DNA of 64,000 nt. Source: Trichuris trichiura. Lineage: Eukaryota; Nematoda; Enoplea; Trichinellida; Trichuridae. Below the pieces are notes generated by a model, which saw only the letters and a list, made by a program, of their open reading frames with translations, had not been told where the DNA came from and searched no databases. The translations under genes were made by a program, and so were the position numbers. Within the stretch, counting starts at the first letter, position 1; every line of letters begins with the position of its first letter. This document shows positions 47,620-63,426 of this stretch, piece by piece. The stretch spans positions 682,001-746,000 of the forward strand of contig JBAJFE010000042.1 in assembly GCA_037903355.1 (NCBI GenBank). Reading direction: 5' to 3'.

Positions 47620-48470
47620 ACTTGCAGCTACTGAACACTAAGTCCTAGCTAACGGTGTTTTCAAAGGAAGGCGAACAACAAATGTTAACAATTTTTAAAT
47701 AATGACACTTGGGCGAAGGCAACTGCTTCGCACGAAAATAGCTACTATAACCATTGCTTCAGGGGCAAATAAATTAACGGAATAGTTAATGTGCATTTTA
47801 AAGAAAACATTTGCTCTCAATGCCTACGCAACAAGCAACGCACTAAGTTTCGCTTTTATTCAAAACTAACACATGATTAACTGCAAACGCTACGAAGATA
47901 CTACAATTCACATCCCTTTGGCAAACAGGATACGAAATTTTCGGTTGAATAGGCAATACTGCTGTCATGTGCAAAACAACTCGCTTAGAAATTAGATTTT
48001 TTGACCTTGAAGGCTACGCAATGTTTAAGTACCATTTTGAAAGCTATTTCGAGAACACCCGCAACCTTTTTAATGGCTGTACACTGGGGCACTGTACATA
48101 CGGAACTTTTATCAAGTACAGGGAGACTAATTATTTTTATCAACTTATTAACATAGGGTTCTTGAGAACAAACTAAGAAATTGATGTTTTCAATGTAGTA
48201 TTAATAATTTTCACAATAAAGCAGCATGCAGTCAAACCATCTTTTTGGATTCACCGGGTAATTCTAGTCATTACGGGTTATGGGACAGCGTACGTGTGTT
48301 ACGTGAACGGGTACGTTCTTGGCTAGGACGCCATCAACACGTGACAATTTCAGACATTCACATGCCCTGCTCGCTATTGCAATTGTCCTGAGCAAAAACG
48401 CGGCGCATATTTTCATCCAAGGTTAACGTTCTTAAAGCACAAGGTTTACTGAGAAAACTAGTTATTTTAC
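47620..48470. other. gap
   Basis: This is the intergenic interval between the start of the TTR-like gene and the 3' end of the next minus-strand gene. I see no homologous segment; the only open frame of note (47967-48176, plus) is short and unsupported. Confidence 0.5.
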
Positions 48471-49852
48471 TTACTCGTTGTATTTTTCAGAATCGGATAT
48501 TGATCTATGGACTTCTGCTGCGGCTTTCAATGATTGAATACGGTACAAGCTAAAAATAAATAAGGACCTACAAATCACCGCAAAAATATATGTATTGTAC
48601 ACGGAAAAACAAGGACATGTAAACAGCAGTGATTCGCGCAGAGGGCGATAAACGCGAAGAGATTTTGCGGGGCCATGAAGCTGAGAAGGAGCGAACTAGA
48701 AATGATAAAATGCTGAGCGAATGATATCGCCGGAGCGTTCGATGAATTTATGACAAGGCAGGCGTCCGGAAAGTTAAAAGATAAGCGGAGCTGAGCGTAG
48801 AAACATTACTGAAGGTCTCCACTCATCTTTCAACGTCTGACAGGGAAAGCGATCCGATACAATGGTTCCCAAGGAATGGAGCACTCATTACGCCTCACTA
48901 TTTCTGAGATTTCTGTAAAGCAAAGGGCCATATGGAAAGGCTATCGCGTCAGCTCCCTGTCGCACTAGATCACTTACTCATCTACTTATGTTAGTGACCA
49001 TTCCAATTCGCGATTTCTGAGAATTTTCCAAAAGTTACAAGACACAAAGGCTTAGCACAAATGAGCATCGATAAGTGTTATCGAGCCCAAACATGAATTC
49101 GTCTGCCTAAAATTTTGAGATAAGATTTTACAAAAAAGACCACTTAGAAGAACTGTTCTTTCTCTTGTGTTCCAGTTGCCTGTCACGTCAATGCAACTCA
49201 ATGTTGCGGGGATAGTTGACCTATAAGTTTCAAGTTTTTTGGAGCAAAATAAACATATTAACTTACCGTAAGAAAAATTAGAAGAAAAAATAAGAAACCT
49301 AAATGAACCTTAACAAGCAAGATATTCAAGGCTTTTGGAGTTATGTTGTAGTAAATGTGACGTCGCGACAAATGAAGTTGTACGTGTAACACATTGTTTA
49401 TATGCAAAAACCTGCTGTGCAGAAGGTATTGCAACTGTGCTGTCGGCGTAATACCGATAGCTATCGCGAAAAACACTAACACCGTCGGGAAACCGTCAGC
49501 ATGAGGAACTGACAGGAAAAAAGGACAGGAAGGTTTCCCCGGTGGAGACCTGCCAATTTTGGGACAGTTCATCCTTGAGGACGGGGTGGCAACCTCGAAG
49601 GTGGAAATGCGCGGGCGAAGGTAACTGCCGCCTTGCGGATCACCGCATTAAGGAATTTGAGTAAACTCACGTGTGATTACGGACGTGCACAATAGTGGCT
49701 ACCAGGCTGATCAGAAAAAACAAACTTAAGACCCAACGTCTTCTTCGCAGGTCATCTTCGGTATATGGGACAGCATTTTCATTGATGAATGGATTCCTGT
49801 GAGAACCGCCACCATCATTCCAAGCGTAATAGTAGGAACTTTGACCTTGCAT
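48471..49852 (-). CDS. small two-pass membrane protein
   Basis: Three exons join with consistent phases: 49681-49852, 49412-49508, 48471-48549; 115 residues. The sequence starts MQGQSSYYYAWNDGGG. It has a cytosolic-looking PYTEDDLRRRRW, a first hydrophobic segment (VLSLFFLISLVATIV), a short loop, a second hydrophobic segment (FPTVLVFFAIAIGITP) and a hydrophilic tail ending DSEKYNE. The helix-loop-helix layout recalls small ER/endosomal proteins such as the TMEM230/TMEM134 group, but I cannot match residues, so no name is given. A splice acceptor (TTATTTCAG) ends 14 nt before the ATG. Confidence 0.72.
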
Positions 49853-50659
49853 GGTTGCAGGCCGCCTGAAATAAATTATTGAATAGCAATAACACGTTTT
49901 TCCATTCCTTTTCTTTTTCCTATGGGTTTGGTTCGTGTATATGAAGTCTTCTTAATCAGTGCTTCTTTTCGTATGCCCATCTAAACTGCGCTTTTCAAAT
50001 GTTAACACGTAATGACCACTTCAGTAGCCTGTATTGCCTGCACTAGTAGAGCTGCAACAGCGTGCTGTCGCATCAGCTTCTGTAGTATGACATTTCAAAA
50101 AAAAGTAGTTCAATCGCGCTGGTGCACCCGGTTTCGTAGCTCAAAAACAAATAACATTTGTCTCGGCTTAAGCTTCGGTGAAGGTAAAACAGAATGTTTG
50201 AGAAAAAGGAACGAAAGCAATCATGTCCAACCTTCTTCTAAGCCCAAATATAGCACTTACGCGTTGGCTTAAGCTCAGGTATGAGAAAAACAGAATGACT
50301 TTGAAAAATGCTTGCAAGAAATTGTTCCGTGTCTACCTAGGCCTAAGCCAAAATATAACGCTTCGCTTTCGTTTAAGCCTAACTATGTGCATAGCAAGAT
50401 GCCTGACAGTGAGCGGCCTTTGACTGAGCGTAAACTTACGCGCGCATTTCATCCCTACCAGATCAAGTACACCAATGAGATAGAACGATTTTTCTGTAGA
50501 AACGCCGTGCCGCAGGACCGTTTTAAGGTTGTTCCTAACTGGTCCTCAAAATCGGGACGCGTTAGCTACCAGTGTCTTTATTGTTTTCTCATCTTTTGGT
50601 GGTTCTTTCGCCGCGGGATTAGCCCTGTACTTACCTATGAAGGTTTTAACCATTCCAAT
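49853..50659. other. gap with short related repeats
   Basis: Within about 50150-50400, segments such as CTCGGCTTAAGCTTCGGTGA, TTGGCTTAAGCTCAGG and CTAGGCCTAAGCC repeat in both orientations with AAAACAGAATG between them. They resemble the inverted repeats at 24585 and 44660. No gene was recognised. Confidence 0.45.
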
Positions 50660-51271
50660 TAGTTACTTGAATGCACGACATAGCGACCTATAATTATTTT
50701 GGTCGAAGTGTCATGGGTGCCCATACTTTTACGGTGAATTCCTTGATGATTATTTCTGTCAAAAACGGCGTCCAAAAATTCCCTAGGAGGAAAGTTTGGT
50801 TGCTTGCACGAAATTCTTGGTAACACTTGAGCGTGGCAGATAAGAGCACGTTCTACAACTACAACAGATTTACTCTTTCCCAAAGATGAATGCAATAAAC
50901 CATGGTCAGCAATATACTTCAGAAGAATTCGACTGTCTTTGCAAGAAGCAGCAAATATAGCATTATTCATATTAACTCAGCGTCTTACCGCCCGGCGTCT
51001 AACGGGTTAGCGGAACGCCTTGCGCGTACTTTTAAGAAGCAGTCTAGAAAGAATTCAACGAGGGTCTCTGTCTTAGTGTCGCGGCGAAGAGAATGTCGCT
51101 CTCCTTTCGAACAGCATCATCTTCAAAAGACAATAAATTGCTCGCCAAGTCACCACACGAAAAGCTGCCCATCTGAGGCTGGATTTACTCAGACCTTCAA
51201 CAATAACGGGTATAGACGAAGGCGATTTTCCCGAAAGGTTAGGGTCAAAACCCCAAAGGCAAAAAAAGAAT
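50660..51271 (+). pseudogene. second Gypsy-type integrase relic
   Basis: A broken Gypsy integrase: QYTSEEFDCLCKK-like residues in one frame (about 50910-50945), SASYRPASNGLAERLARTFK in another (about 50980-51038, the family's APYHPASNGLAER motif), and a degenerate stretch after the core. Frames shift and stops interrupt it. It ends where the next foldback element begins. Confidence 0.75.
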
Positions 51272-51483
51272 AGGTCAAAAATGCACTGTAAAGTTTGGCC
51301 GTAAGACAGTTATGCACTTGCATCTTCTGGATGAAAAATGTATTTGAGTAGAGGCGTTATTACACTGACCTTATTTTTTAGGCAGGCACTTCGAACAAGT
51401 ACAGCATGATAATGTCTCTACTCAAAACACATTCCTTACCTGGAAGATGCCATAAGACCACACTTTACAGTGCATTCTCGACC
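51272..51483. mobile_element. foldback (MITE-like) element beside the DnaJ gene
   Basis: GGTCAAAAATGCACTGTAAA on the left is mirrored by TTTACAGTGCATTCTCGACC on the right. Pairing continues through GCATCTTCTGGATGAAAAAT/ATTCCTTACCTGGAAGATGC and GTATTTGAGTAGAG/CTCTACTCAAAACAC. It lies between a Gypsy relic and the DnaJ stop codon, 11 bp from the latter, and so probably falls in the 3' UTR. Confidence 0.88.
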
Positions 51484-51494
51484 TCATCGAGATT

Positions 51495-52461
51495 TCAGCT
51501 TTGGGAATATTGACCACCACCGATCCCGGAAAACCATGGAGCCAAAGGGACAAGGCAGTGCCACACTAGTAAGGAAGTAAACGTCTGAAACTTCCGCGAG
51601 GCGTGGTTACTGAGGCATTAGGAACAATCAGAACAATCATTACGACGAAATCTAAGCAATAGGCGCTACTAACCGTATTTCCATATCGCTCCGAGAATAC
51701 GTGATATTGGACCGATGCAGTGCCGTTCTATCGTACTTCTGCCGACTTTCCGAATGAGATAAAACGTTGTAAGCTTCCACGATTCGAACGTATTTCAAGT
51801 GAAACGGAGAATCTTTCTTGACCATATCAGGATGGTACTAAAACAAATCCCATTTTCAGTGCTTTCAGATTAATGTCCAACCCATGACTACACGTGCTTC
51901 AAGGCGAAACAGTAACAAGAGCAGCTCTTAATTAAATAGCAAAAGTCTAGTTTGCAAACAGATTGTTGAAAATGTCTTATTATTTTACAACTACAGAGTT
52001 CATCTAACCTTAATCGCCATGAATTTTGCTAAGGGTGAAGAAAACTTTCAAAAGACTAGCGCTAAAGATATGACACTTCTTAAGTGGACAATAGAGTTTC
52101 ATGCTGTACAATCTTTTACTCTGCACGATCAAAGAACAATTTATTTTGCAGCTTTTCGGGCTGCTTTGTTTTGCCTTCAACAATGAGAACTATGCTTTCA
52201 CGAATAGAACAACGGAATCAGCTTCAGCACAATTGCTATGTCATTACTTCAATAAATACAAACACATTTGCGACCGACCAATAATTTCAAAGACCGGAGC
52301 TGATTAAACTGGCTTCTGTGAAGCCCACTACCAGCAGTGTAGAAAAAAACAGAATCGAAAACTACGCACTTACCTGTTTGGAAAGTCGATAGAAAGCGGC
52401 CTTGATTTCCTCTCTTGAAGCATCCTGCTTCACACCCAAGATTTCATAAAATGATGTCGCT
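51495..52461 (-). CDS. J-domain (Hsp40) protein, DNAJC4-like, 5' end missing
   Basis: This is an Hsp70 co-chaperone J domain. Exons 52374-52461, 51674-51837 and 51495-51609 join in phase (about 122 codons shown). Landmarks are SFYEILGVKQDASREEIKAA, the HPD tripeptide in YHPDMVKKD, and IVEAYNVLSHSESRQKYD. Helix spacing and the motif SESRQKYD are closest, from memory, to DNAJC4, a small J protein with a C-terminal membrane segment. Here the tail has a short hydrophobic stretch (TSLLVWHCLVPLAPWF) and ends GGGQYSQS. The exon preceding 52461 (phase 2) was not found. It may encode a mitochondrial presequence or another leader. Confidence 0.82.
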
Positions 52462-55400
52462 CTGAAATGATACAAAGAGTTTGTTTCGCGTCGCTTCAAA
52501 ATTTGAATTCCACATTTTGCATGTTCAATATCACTACAAAAACAACTTTATCAAACTCATCCATGCGTTGGTAGGGCGTTTGCTTTGGTTCATTTCAAAA
52601 ACAAGAACCGACAAGAAGAAACCGTACGAAAGTTCGAACATATAAAGCATATATTATGAAGTGTGGAGTTTAAAAGAATTTATTGCGTCATTTTTGGTAT
52701 TTATTAGCTGCTTTGGAACCCATACCATGCAGGATCCAGTTAAAAATTCAGCATGATAACTTCATAATAATCGACTCTAATTTTCCTTGATTTTTTTGAT
52801 TCCACTCTGGTTCCATTTTTTACATTTGTCGCTTTCTTTGTTCAATTATCATTCTATTTTTTGTTCCATTTTTTACCATAGTAGCTTCAAGTCTTTTTGC
52901 CTTTTCTTCTTTCTGCTCCATTGACGTCTTACTTTTTGGTCAGAAGCAGCAGGCTACAGCCTACCCTGACGAAATGATAGGACTGATAGTAAGGGTAGAG
53001 CGCCTACAGTATGCAAGGTCGGGGAACAGGGCCCAGAGTGCTTTGGGCATGTACTCCCACGGAACAACTGCCAACCGGTGAAATACGTACTTCGTATCCA
53101 AATAGAGGGCAAAAACCTTGGAGGAAAACCAAAATAAAGATGGATGAACGAAAGGCAGACTGGGAAAAGGAAATCGACTGAAACAGGAAATAACGCACAT
53201 CGACTCAGTTATTGACAACAAGCAATTGCAACTGAACCAAATTCCAACGACAACAATGGTAAGAGACAGAATAACTGCGGTAACAAATGTGGTGCATGCT
53301 TTGCATAAAATACGCAAGAACGGTATTTGCTCTTATTAAGGAAAACGAACAAGGCTCCGGCACATAACGTTTGTAGTTGGTTTGCATTGGGAAACTGATA
53401 ATGAATACAAAATTAGAAATTAGCGTTTGGAAAGCGGACATGATTTTAAATTAACGTAAAACCTACTACGATAGACAGCAGGCCATTATTATCCAAAAGA
53501 AGTTTGGTTTGCGCTTTATAACATCTACTTTTGCTTCGGATGTCTTTGGACAGTTTAATAAATTTGCAATTGAAGAAAACAGCAAAAATGCGACAAACAA
53601 GGTGACGTACTAGCAGAAGCTCGCTGGTGCAATGCCAAGCTTAACAAGTAAAAACTGTAAAGCGCAAGATGAAAACCAATTTTTGGATGGCAGAAAAGAG
53701 CAAAGCGCCAAACGCAACCATTACTAAATTTCGAACTCCTTATAGTGAAAGTTGAACGTACATACCCTACTTGGGATGAATGGACTCCGCGTGAGAAAAG
53801 GAGTTTAACCATTTTATTATGGTTCATAACAAACTAAGATAAGAAGCTGAAAGTAACGTCGCCAATATGTTTCCAGTATCGCTAATCAGACACAGAAAGG
53901 GTAAAAGATCAGCAGGTACAAATGCTTCACCTCTGAGCCAGCAACCCAACGTATGTCATTTCGCTGATTGTGTCGGTTGGACGATGCCATTTCAAGGAGC
54001 TCCTTCCACACTGACAGGTCACCCCATCCACAAGCTTCAATGCCGTTGACTCGTCGCCATTGGTTCAATGCCAGTTTGCCACGCGGCAGTGTTCACCACC
54101 ATTAGGTTTGGGGCTGTTCATTAAGACCTTGCAAGTTCATCGCCGTTCGTTCACACTCTTTAGTTATGTACCGCCGGTACTGTGGGTACGATTACCGGTG
54201 CGACATTTTGCATTTGGCCTTGTCGGCGTTCGCGAAACCCTGTTCGCTTATAGTCGTAGGTTTATCTTCACTGGCTTATTCCCTCTAGTTAAGCTCGCCT
54301 AATGCGTCCAGTTTATCCCGTTTTGTTTACCGTAGCTGCTCTACCTGAGTAGTTGTTGATTCATTCCGTAAGACTATGAACCAACAACTACTAGGTAGAC
54401 TCTCATCGCCCATCGGTAGACCGGTAGGCGAAAGCATTACGCAAGAGAAAAGACCAATGACAATGAATTCGCAAGAAGCCAATGAACAGACTTGAACGAA
54501 CGCCGTCAAATTAATGGCTGCGAAGCTCCACAAAGTAGAAACTGATGCTGTTGATCAAATGGCGTTGAGCCGTGGCAGTGAAACATACTGATGACGTGAT
54601 CTGTTTATGTGGAAACAACTGCCGGCAAAAGTACTTTCCACTTGCATGCAGCGGAGAGTGAAACGTCATGTACCCTTCAGGAGCAAAATTTTCGCCAAAC
54701 TTCAACCGTGCGTAATTAATAATTAACAAATAAAAATCCCACCAGCCTCGAAAGCAGACTGTAATTTACAGAAGTAAACAGCAGTATGCAGGTACATTTT
54801 TGGGAAAATGCCGAGAATCTAGTTTTGCGCCACAAAAAGGCCTTAACTTTGCTGTCTTAACTTTCATCCTTCCTTTCCTAGCGAGTTTCAGATAAATGCT
54901 TCCCTTTTTTGCGTTTAAGGTATCAGTCCGGGACAATCTTTCATGCCCAAAAAGTTTTTTGACGTAGTTCGAAGCCGAGAATTTTTTTAAAACATTAAAC
55001 GCTGTCCCGAGATTAGGTCCCTTCCTCGCATGTTCTTTTATTAAAATTTGCATTTACATCAGCGTTTTCATGCTTCTTCATAGAAACAGTCGACGTTTAA
55101 GGCCAAATTAGGGAATCTAATTTTCAAGATCAACCTTGTCGTGCCAGGCCAGTGATCACAAAACATTATATGCTCAAAGGAAAGCAGGGTTGGAAAGTGT
55201 TACCGTACGCGTTACTGCAGGGACACTGCTCTTTCTGGTTATCGCTTTTTCCGTCCGCGTAGCATTGCTTACCTAAATAGCGCGTCTCCAAAATAGATGT
55301 CCAAAAACAAGCGACTGGCTTGCTTGAGTCAAAGTCAGCTCATTTTTAATATGCGGCTTCTCCTTGCGTCTGAATTGGGCAGGTTCTAAAACGCAGAGGA

Positions 55401-56227
55401 AAACATGTTGAATCAGCAATGCTTATAAAATCTAACTTTGAGTATTCTACATTTTTCATGTTCTTTTATAGAAACAAAGCTAAAAGCCACGTCTTTCTGG
55501 ATCAAATTTGACCTATCGTCAGCGTCAAGCAAGGGGCAATGAAGATTGATCGTGAGGACGAAATAAGTTTCAGAAAAAGACGTTCACAAATTAGCAGAGT
55601 ATAAAAGACAGAGCACTTAGAATGGGACCATGTCGTGAAGGGACTAAGAAAAGAAGAATTTACTTGAAGATGTACAGCAACAGCAGGCAGCGATTCGATG
55701 AAACCCAATAATGGATTATTAATGTCATCCCCTTTATAGAATTCGGGGCTTTAACGACCTAGCGCAATGGTCGAAGAAATGATATATCAGGAACTTTCTG
55801 AAAACAGTCAGTGTTGAATCTATAACGCCATTTGCTGAATGGCCTATTTCGCAACTTCATGAGGCAATCAGCATCTGTACTTTAGACACTACCGTGCTAA
55901 ATATTGATTATCATTGTATGACCAATAGAAAGACGACAGCGGATTGTCATAGGATATTCCTCTCAACGGCCTAGTAAGCACACATACGTACATCCAGTTA
56001 ACTGAGGGTGCTTCGGTTGAAGTGATGGTATAAGATCCTTGTTTTCAGCCTCATTCTGTATCACTAGTTTACCGGGCCATCTTTGGCCTTGCCCGTTACC
56101 ATCGCTTTGCCAATCCTTTTCTAGTATCTAATCTTCAAAAGTCACCGCGAATGTTACACTGCTCCATTCTGACAAAGACACAGAGTAGACAAGAAACTCT
56201 TGTTCAGCCCTTCTCTAGTATTCGATC
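52462..56227. other. 3.8-kb gap
   Basis: The missing 5' exon of the DnaJ gene should lie near the left edge. Around 53.0-53.3 kb the plus strand has degenerate open segments with no identified family. A short inverted repeat lies at 54342-54401. No intact gene was seen. Confidence 0.5.
54342..54401. repeat. short inverted repeat
   Basis: TCTACCTGAGTAGTTGTTGATTC is mirrored by GAACCAACAACTACTAGGTAGA with 2-3 mismatches, a 20-bp stem with a short loop. Weaker mirrored words on either side (GCCATTGGTTC near 54057, AAATGGCGTTGAGCC near 54555) suggest the core of a larger decayed foldback element. Confidence 0.7.
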
Positions 56228-56929
56228 ATGTCAGAACATGACACAGACAAGGGTCATGATAGTTACAAGAATAGGGAACTGGCAGCGGCGGCGATAATTC
56301 ACCGTAGCATTTCGCCAGTGCCAACCACGTCAGCCTCGCCCGATGGCATTAGTTCGCCAACACTTGCCACAGCTCTCAACCTAACTGCTCATCAAAAACA
56401 ACTACTCGTTCAAAGCTGGCCTGAAGTCCACACATACAACCGAATTCACGGTGGTGATGCCATTTTTGCCAGATTCTGTGAGAAGAATTCTATCGGCAGA
56501 GTGAGTATAGCTGCTTTAGCAAACACTGGATACTCAAGCAACGAAATATGATCGATATTTCAGGAAACCTTCCAGAAAATTGCCGTCGTACAGTCGTTTG
56601 CCATCAACAAAGCCTCTGAAAGTGTTCTGAGAAAGCACGAACAATATCTACTGCAGCTTCTAAGCAAAGCCGTAGAAAACCTCAACAATGATTGTGAGCC
56701 GTTGCTTAAGGAATGCCTTGCTTACGGGGCACAGCATACAACGCTTCAGGTGCTGCTTGATGAGACTGTTTGGGACCAGCTCGCAGAAGCAGTTATCGAG
56801 CGTATCCATATGGTTAGCTTTGTACGTCGGCACAAAAAATTGTCCAAAGCATGGATTATGCTAGTTACACTACTTGTGGAGAAGATACGAGAAGGATACG
56901 GACGATGCACCAAACAGGTTCAACGTTAA
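56228..56929 (+). CDS. globin
   Basis: Haem-binding globin of the nematode neuroglobin/GLB type. Two exons, 56228-56500 and 56564-56929, joined in phase 0 through a 63-nt intron, give 212 residues. A Ser/Pro-rich N-terminal extension of about 55 residues precedes helix A (LTAHQKQLLVQSWPEV). Helix E contains LRKHEQYLLQLL, whose His aligns with the distal E7 position, and YGAQHTT supplies the probable proximal F8 His. The C-terminal helices (WDQLAEAVIERI, AWIMLVTLLVEKI) complete the fold. There is no signal peptide, so the protein is probably intracellular. A CTCTAG acceptor lies 9 nt before the ATG. Confidence 0.88.
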
Positions 56930-62134
<5,205 letters not shown>

Positions 62135-62334
62135 CTATAAGCCAACACGAAGGACTCTGGGACTTTGGTCAGGTTTGATATTTTCTTTGTTCCATAAGTA
62201 GCGGCGAAGGAGCCCCACAACGAAAACACATAATTAGGGCAGCAAATGATTTACTTCATAAAAAAGAAAAGAACCGTGGTCGCAAGGCAAAGTTAATTCA
62301 AATTATGCCGCAGCATACAAAATTGTATTAATAG

Positions 62335-63033
62335 TTAAAGCTTGTCAGTATCTGGACTCCTCAAATAGTCATTGCGCGCATTCAAGCGAATGCGCAGAAA
62401 GTTCTGCCACACGGCTTCAGGCACCAGAGAGGCCCAAGCTGGAATAAGCTCCTCTGGGATATGAACACCAGCCATACACTGACGAATCAGGAAGGAATTA
62501 TCTTGAAACACAGCATTATAGAGAGAAAATGAAGAAGTATCCGAGCATGAATAAAACAAACCTCCAAGGTACTCAATACTTCGGCCGTGATTAGACCCAG
62601 TGGGAGCATCGCTACCATCGGTAGATGTCTGAAGTTGAGAACAATTTTTCTACGTATAGTTGCTACCATGTCCGCATGGAGACTAACCGCTTCTGAATCT
62701 AGACGACTAATCGAAACTGGTCCAAAATCCAGCGCACCGTCACCGTCGCCTGCGCTCAGAGGGGGACTAAGAGCAGGAACAGAGTCTGGCAACGCAGGAT
62801 TGTAGTCAACCAGATTTATTATAACTGGCTGACTTAGCAAATTCCCAAGATCAGGGAACGGTGTTTCTTCCACGTCGACTTCTCCAATGAATTCATAATC
62901 TGATTCCATGTCAGACTCTTCGCCGACTTCGGAAACTACCAGTACAAATTAAGACGATCTTCCAATCGAAAATAGAAAACTTACCATCCGTGGAAGGTGA
63001 TAAAGACTCAGGTAGCTGCCTCTGAACAGTCAT
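62335..63033 (-). CDS. uncharacterised acidic protein, 188 residues
   Basis: Three exons join in phase: 62985-63033, 62562-62935, 62335-62478. The N-terminus is strongly acidic (VSEVGEESDMESDYEFIGEV, VEETPFPDLG), followed by a proline-rich linker. The C-terminal half is helical-looking: SLHADMVATIRRKI, FRHLPMVAMLPLGLITAEVL, IPEELIPAWASLVPEAVWQN, ending SPDTDKL. No signal peptide or clear membrane span is seen. An acceptor (GTTTCAG) ends 7 nt before the ATG. It lies 393 bp downstream of the atlastin stop and 200 bp upstream of the QTRT2 start, on the same strand. I do not recognise the family. An alternative join (donor 62573 to acceptor 62501) also keeps frame. Confidence 0.72.
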
Positions 63034-63426
63034 TTCAGGTCTGAAACGTTCTAAAACGCAATTATATTTCCAAACGGAACATGTAAAGTATAGATACCGC
63101 GTTAACGGTAACCGCGTAAAGCCAAACAGCGTTCATTTTATGTGACAGAATACAGAAGAGGCTATTTAAACAAGTCTTCAAGAAAGTAGAAGAAAACTGA
63201 CTACACAGTTTTTCGATTTCATGCAATGGGGTATGCAACTGCCGCGGTCGATCAGGAAAAAGCGGACTAGTTAACTTTCAAACGATACAACTATCAAATG
63301 ACGCAGACTGTTTTTTTATCTGAAATAATGGTCTGAAGTAGCAGTGTCACAAAATTTTAAGAGACGTAGGGGTAAGGCGATGCTCTAAAAATTTTGACAC
63401 ACACAAAGAAGCAAACGCGTGTTCAT

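Noticed and set aside
52961..53317. 118-codon minus-strand open frame with hydrophobic stretches
   Set aside because: No conserved motif or splice support was seen, and the plus strand of the same segment looks equally like decayed coding sequence. It may be old transposon debris, but I cannot name it.
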